From: Gemmatimonadota bacterium
Lineage (GTDB): Bacteria; Gemmatimonadota; Gemmatimonadetes; Longimicrobiales; Gaopeijiaceae
Assembly: GCA_007129525.1 (NCBI GenBank)
Contig: SKVI01000041.1
Coordinates: forward strand, 1-6,451
Direction: 5' to 3'
Length of the DNA: 6,451 bases
The notes below the pieces were generated by a model. It made no database searches, was not told the DNA's origin, and worked only from the letters and a program-made list of their open reading frames with translations. Each line of letters starts with the position of its first letter. Positions within the stretch are counted from its first letter, which is position 1. Position numbers and translations under genes: made by a program. Below are positions 5,129-6,451 of this stretch, in pieces.

Positions 5129-6451
5129 CTACGGTGGTCCCACCTGGTCCAGCTCCCGGAGGAGACGCTCGCCGGCCTCGGTCCAAGCCGGCGGCTCGAC
5201 CTCGGTGGCCAGGCGGTTGGCCAGGAGGAAGGCCAACCGCGCCACCCGGGCGGCCTTGTCCGGATCGGTCCGTTCGGCGGTGTCCGAAGGCAGGTGGTAG
5301 TCGTCGTGCAGCCACGTGGTGAGCATGAGGGCCGGGATTCCCTTCTCCACGAAGCTGAAGTGGTCGCTCCTGAGGAAGGCCTGTTCCTCGGGCTCGGGGT
5401 CCGGTGCCACCACAAGCCCCAGCTCGGGATGATCCCGGGCCACCTGGTGCACCAGTTCGCCGATGGTGCTGTACTCCTCACCGATGGCGTAGAGCGTATC
5501 CGGCGCGTTTCGTGACACCATGTCCAGGTTCAGGTTGGCCACGATGTTCTCCAGCGGCACGGTGGGATTCTCGGCAAAGTAGGCGGATCCCAGGAGACCC
5601 TTCTCCTCGCCACTCACCCAGAGGAAGAGGATGGACCGGGCCGGGGGCTCGGGCAGTTGGGAGAAGGCCCGGGCGGCTTCCAGCACCGCTGCCGTGCCCG
5701 ACGCATTGTCGTCGGCGCCGCTGTAGATGGAATCCCCCCGCTCGTCGGGAGGTCCCACGCCCACGTGGTCGTAGTGGGCGGTGAGGACCACGTACTCCCG
5801 GGCCAGGTCCGGGTCGGAGCCCGGAAGCCGGGCCACCACGTTGGGCACCTCGGCGGCCTCATCTCCGAAGACCGACTGAAACGAGAGGGTCACGTTCTCC
5901 AGCACCTGCGCCGGCGCCGGGGGATCCCTACCGCCCCTGGGCTCGACCCCCACCGACTCCAGGAGCTCCTGGCCCACCTCGTAGGCCAACCCGATGATGG
6001 GCAGGGGCACCTGGGCGGCGGCCCCGCCCTCCAGGGCGGCAGCGAGCTGGAAGGTGGCTGAGGCGTCGGTCTCCTCGTCCATGAGGAGGACCACCCCCGA
6101 GGCGCCGGCCTGCATGGCGGCCTGGATCGCCATGCCGAAGTCGGGACCGAGGCCGTCGGGCAACCCCACCACCAGGGGTGCCCCCTGGGCCTGGGGGGGA
6201 AGCCCCTGCATGGCTGAAGCCGGATCGGCGGCGTAGATGGGCGTGCCCTCGGCCGGTCCCGGCGGCCCAGGAAGGGCGAAGTACTCGTGCTGGTACACCC
6301 AATCCCGGCGATCTCCGTTGATCTGCACGTAGGCGTGGCTTTCCCGGCGATCCAGGGGCGAAGACTCGAAGGTCCACCGCTGGATGAAGCTCCCCTCGTC
6401 GCCGGCCCCCTCCAGCCCCAGGGCGGCCAGCTCGTCCACCAGGTATTCCGC
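5129..6451 (-). CDS. M28-family zinc metallopeptidase with PA-like domain, 5' end missing
   Basis: The frame stays open to the right edge. It includes AEYL before the first in-frame GTG at 6439, a normal M28 pattern (YLVDELAALGL), so the true start and any signal peptide lie outside the window. Numbered from the edge, the visible 440 residues hold a protease-associated-like insert (about 70-170). The M28 catalytic domain follows, with all five zinc ligands: His226 in TAHYDHVG, bridging Asp247 in GADDNASG, Glu283 in SGEEKG, Asp310 in NLDMVSR and His386 in DDYHLPSD. Glu282 is the general base. Such enzymes are usually exported aminopeptidases or carboxypeptidases acting with two zinc ions. The C-terminal end (AWTEAGERLLRELDQ) is a short helix. 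The gene converges on the dehydrogenase gene. Substrate preference cannot be read from the sequence. Confidence 0.93.
   Translation of the reverse strand, partial: AEYLVDELAALGLEGAGDEGSFIQRWTFESSPLDRRESHAYVQINGDRRDWVYQHEYFALPGPPGPAEGTPIYAADPASAMQGLPPQAQGAPLVVGLPDGLGPDFGMAIQAAMQAGASGVVLLMDEETDASATFQLAAALEGGAAAQVPLPIIGLAYEVGQELLESVGVEPRGGRDPPAPAQVLENVTLSFQSVFGDEAAEVPNVVARLPGSDPDLAREYVVLTAHYDHVGVGPPDERGDSIYSGADDNASGTAAVLEAARAFSQLPEPPARSILFLWVSGEEKGLLGSAYFAENPTVPLENIVANLNLDMVSRNAPDTLYAIGEEYSTIGELVHQVARDHPELGLVVAPDPEPEEQAFLRSDHFSFVEKGIPALMLTTWLHDDYHLPSDTAERTDPDKAARVARLAFLLANRLATEVEPPAWTEAGERLLRELDQVGPP

Noticed and set aside
3871..5481. A 536-codon open frame on the minus strand opposite the dehydrogenase gene and the 3' part of the M28 gene
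   Set aside because: It runs antisense to a dehydrogenase with complete family motifs and spans two real genes. Its Arg/Gly/Pro/Val-rich translation has no recognisable domain and is typical of shadow frames in GC-rich DNA.
1..6451. CRISPR arrays, tRNA or rRNA genes, and complete insertion sequences
   Set aside because: I saw no regularly spaced repeats, tRNA-like folds, rRNA sequence or transposase gene in the window.

Overview
The window comes from a GC-rich genome of a probably diderm bacterium. A type VI secretion sheath-like protein and a Sec-exported PQQ-type dehydrogenase point that way. The mix of a DUF222/HNH protein, an exported glucose/sorbosone dehydrogenase-like protein and an M28 peptidase with a PA-like insert would suit Gemmatimonadota or a similar environmental phylum. 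That placement is a guess from gene style, because the window holds no marker gene.

Layout, left to right. On the minus strand, positions 1-404 carry the 5' part of a DUF222/HNH-type gene that runs off the left edge. It has a clear Shine-Dalgarno sequence, a possible -10 box and an inverted repeat around its expected transcription start. Positions 405-1077 are gene-poor and hold a strong 12-bp palindrome with the look of a REP/RAYT-associated repeat. On the plus strand follow a dodecin-family gene (1078-1287) and a Nudix hydrolase gene (1378-2025), which may be co-transcribed. A very stable 13-bp hairpin between them covers the Nudix ribosome binding site. Converging on the Nudix gene with a 20-bp gap is a 518-codon minus-strand gene (2046-3602). 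It encodes a TssB-like domain joined to a TssC-like domain, with no other secretion genes in view. A 232-bp divergent spacer separates it from the plus-strand exported glucose/sorbosone dehydrogenase-like gene (3835-5013). That gene converges on an M28 metallopeptidase gene on the minus strand (5129 to the right edge, 5' end missing). The spacer between them contains nested repeats and a GC-rich hairpin.

The genes do not form one obvious pathway. The window reads as small independent transcription units: a DUF222/HNH protein, a dodecin and Nudix pair that could relate to flavin or CoA/nucleotide metabolism, and two exported or probably exported enzymes for sugars and peptides. The outstanding item is the isolated single-chain TssB-TssC fusion. 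It lacks roughly the last quarter of TssC and so is unlikely to be an ordinary T6SS sheath subunit. Second-tier items are a dodecin without the usual flavin-stacking Trp and Gln, the hairpin over the Nudix ribosome binding site, and a near-match to the parS chromosome-segregation site.
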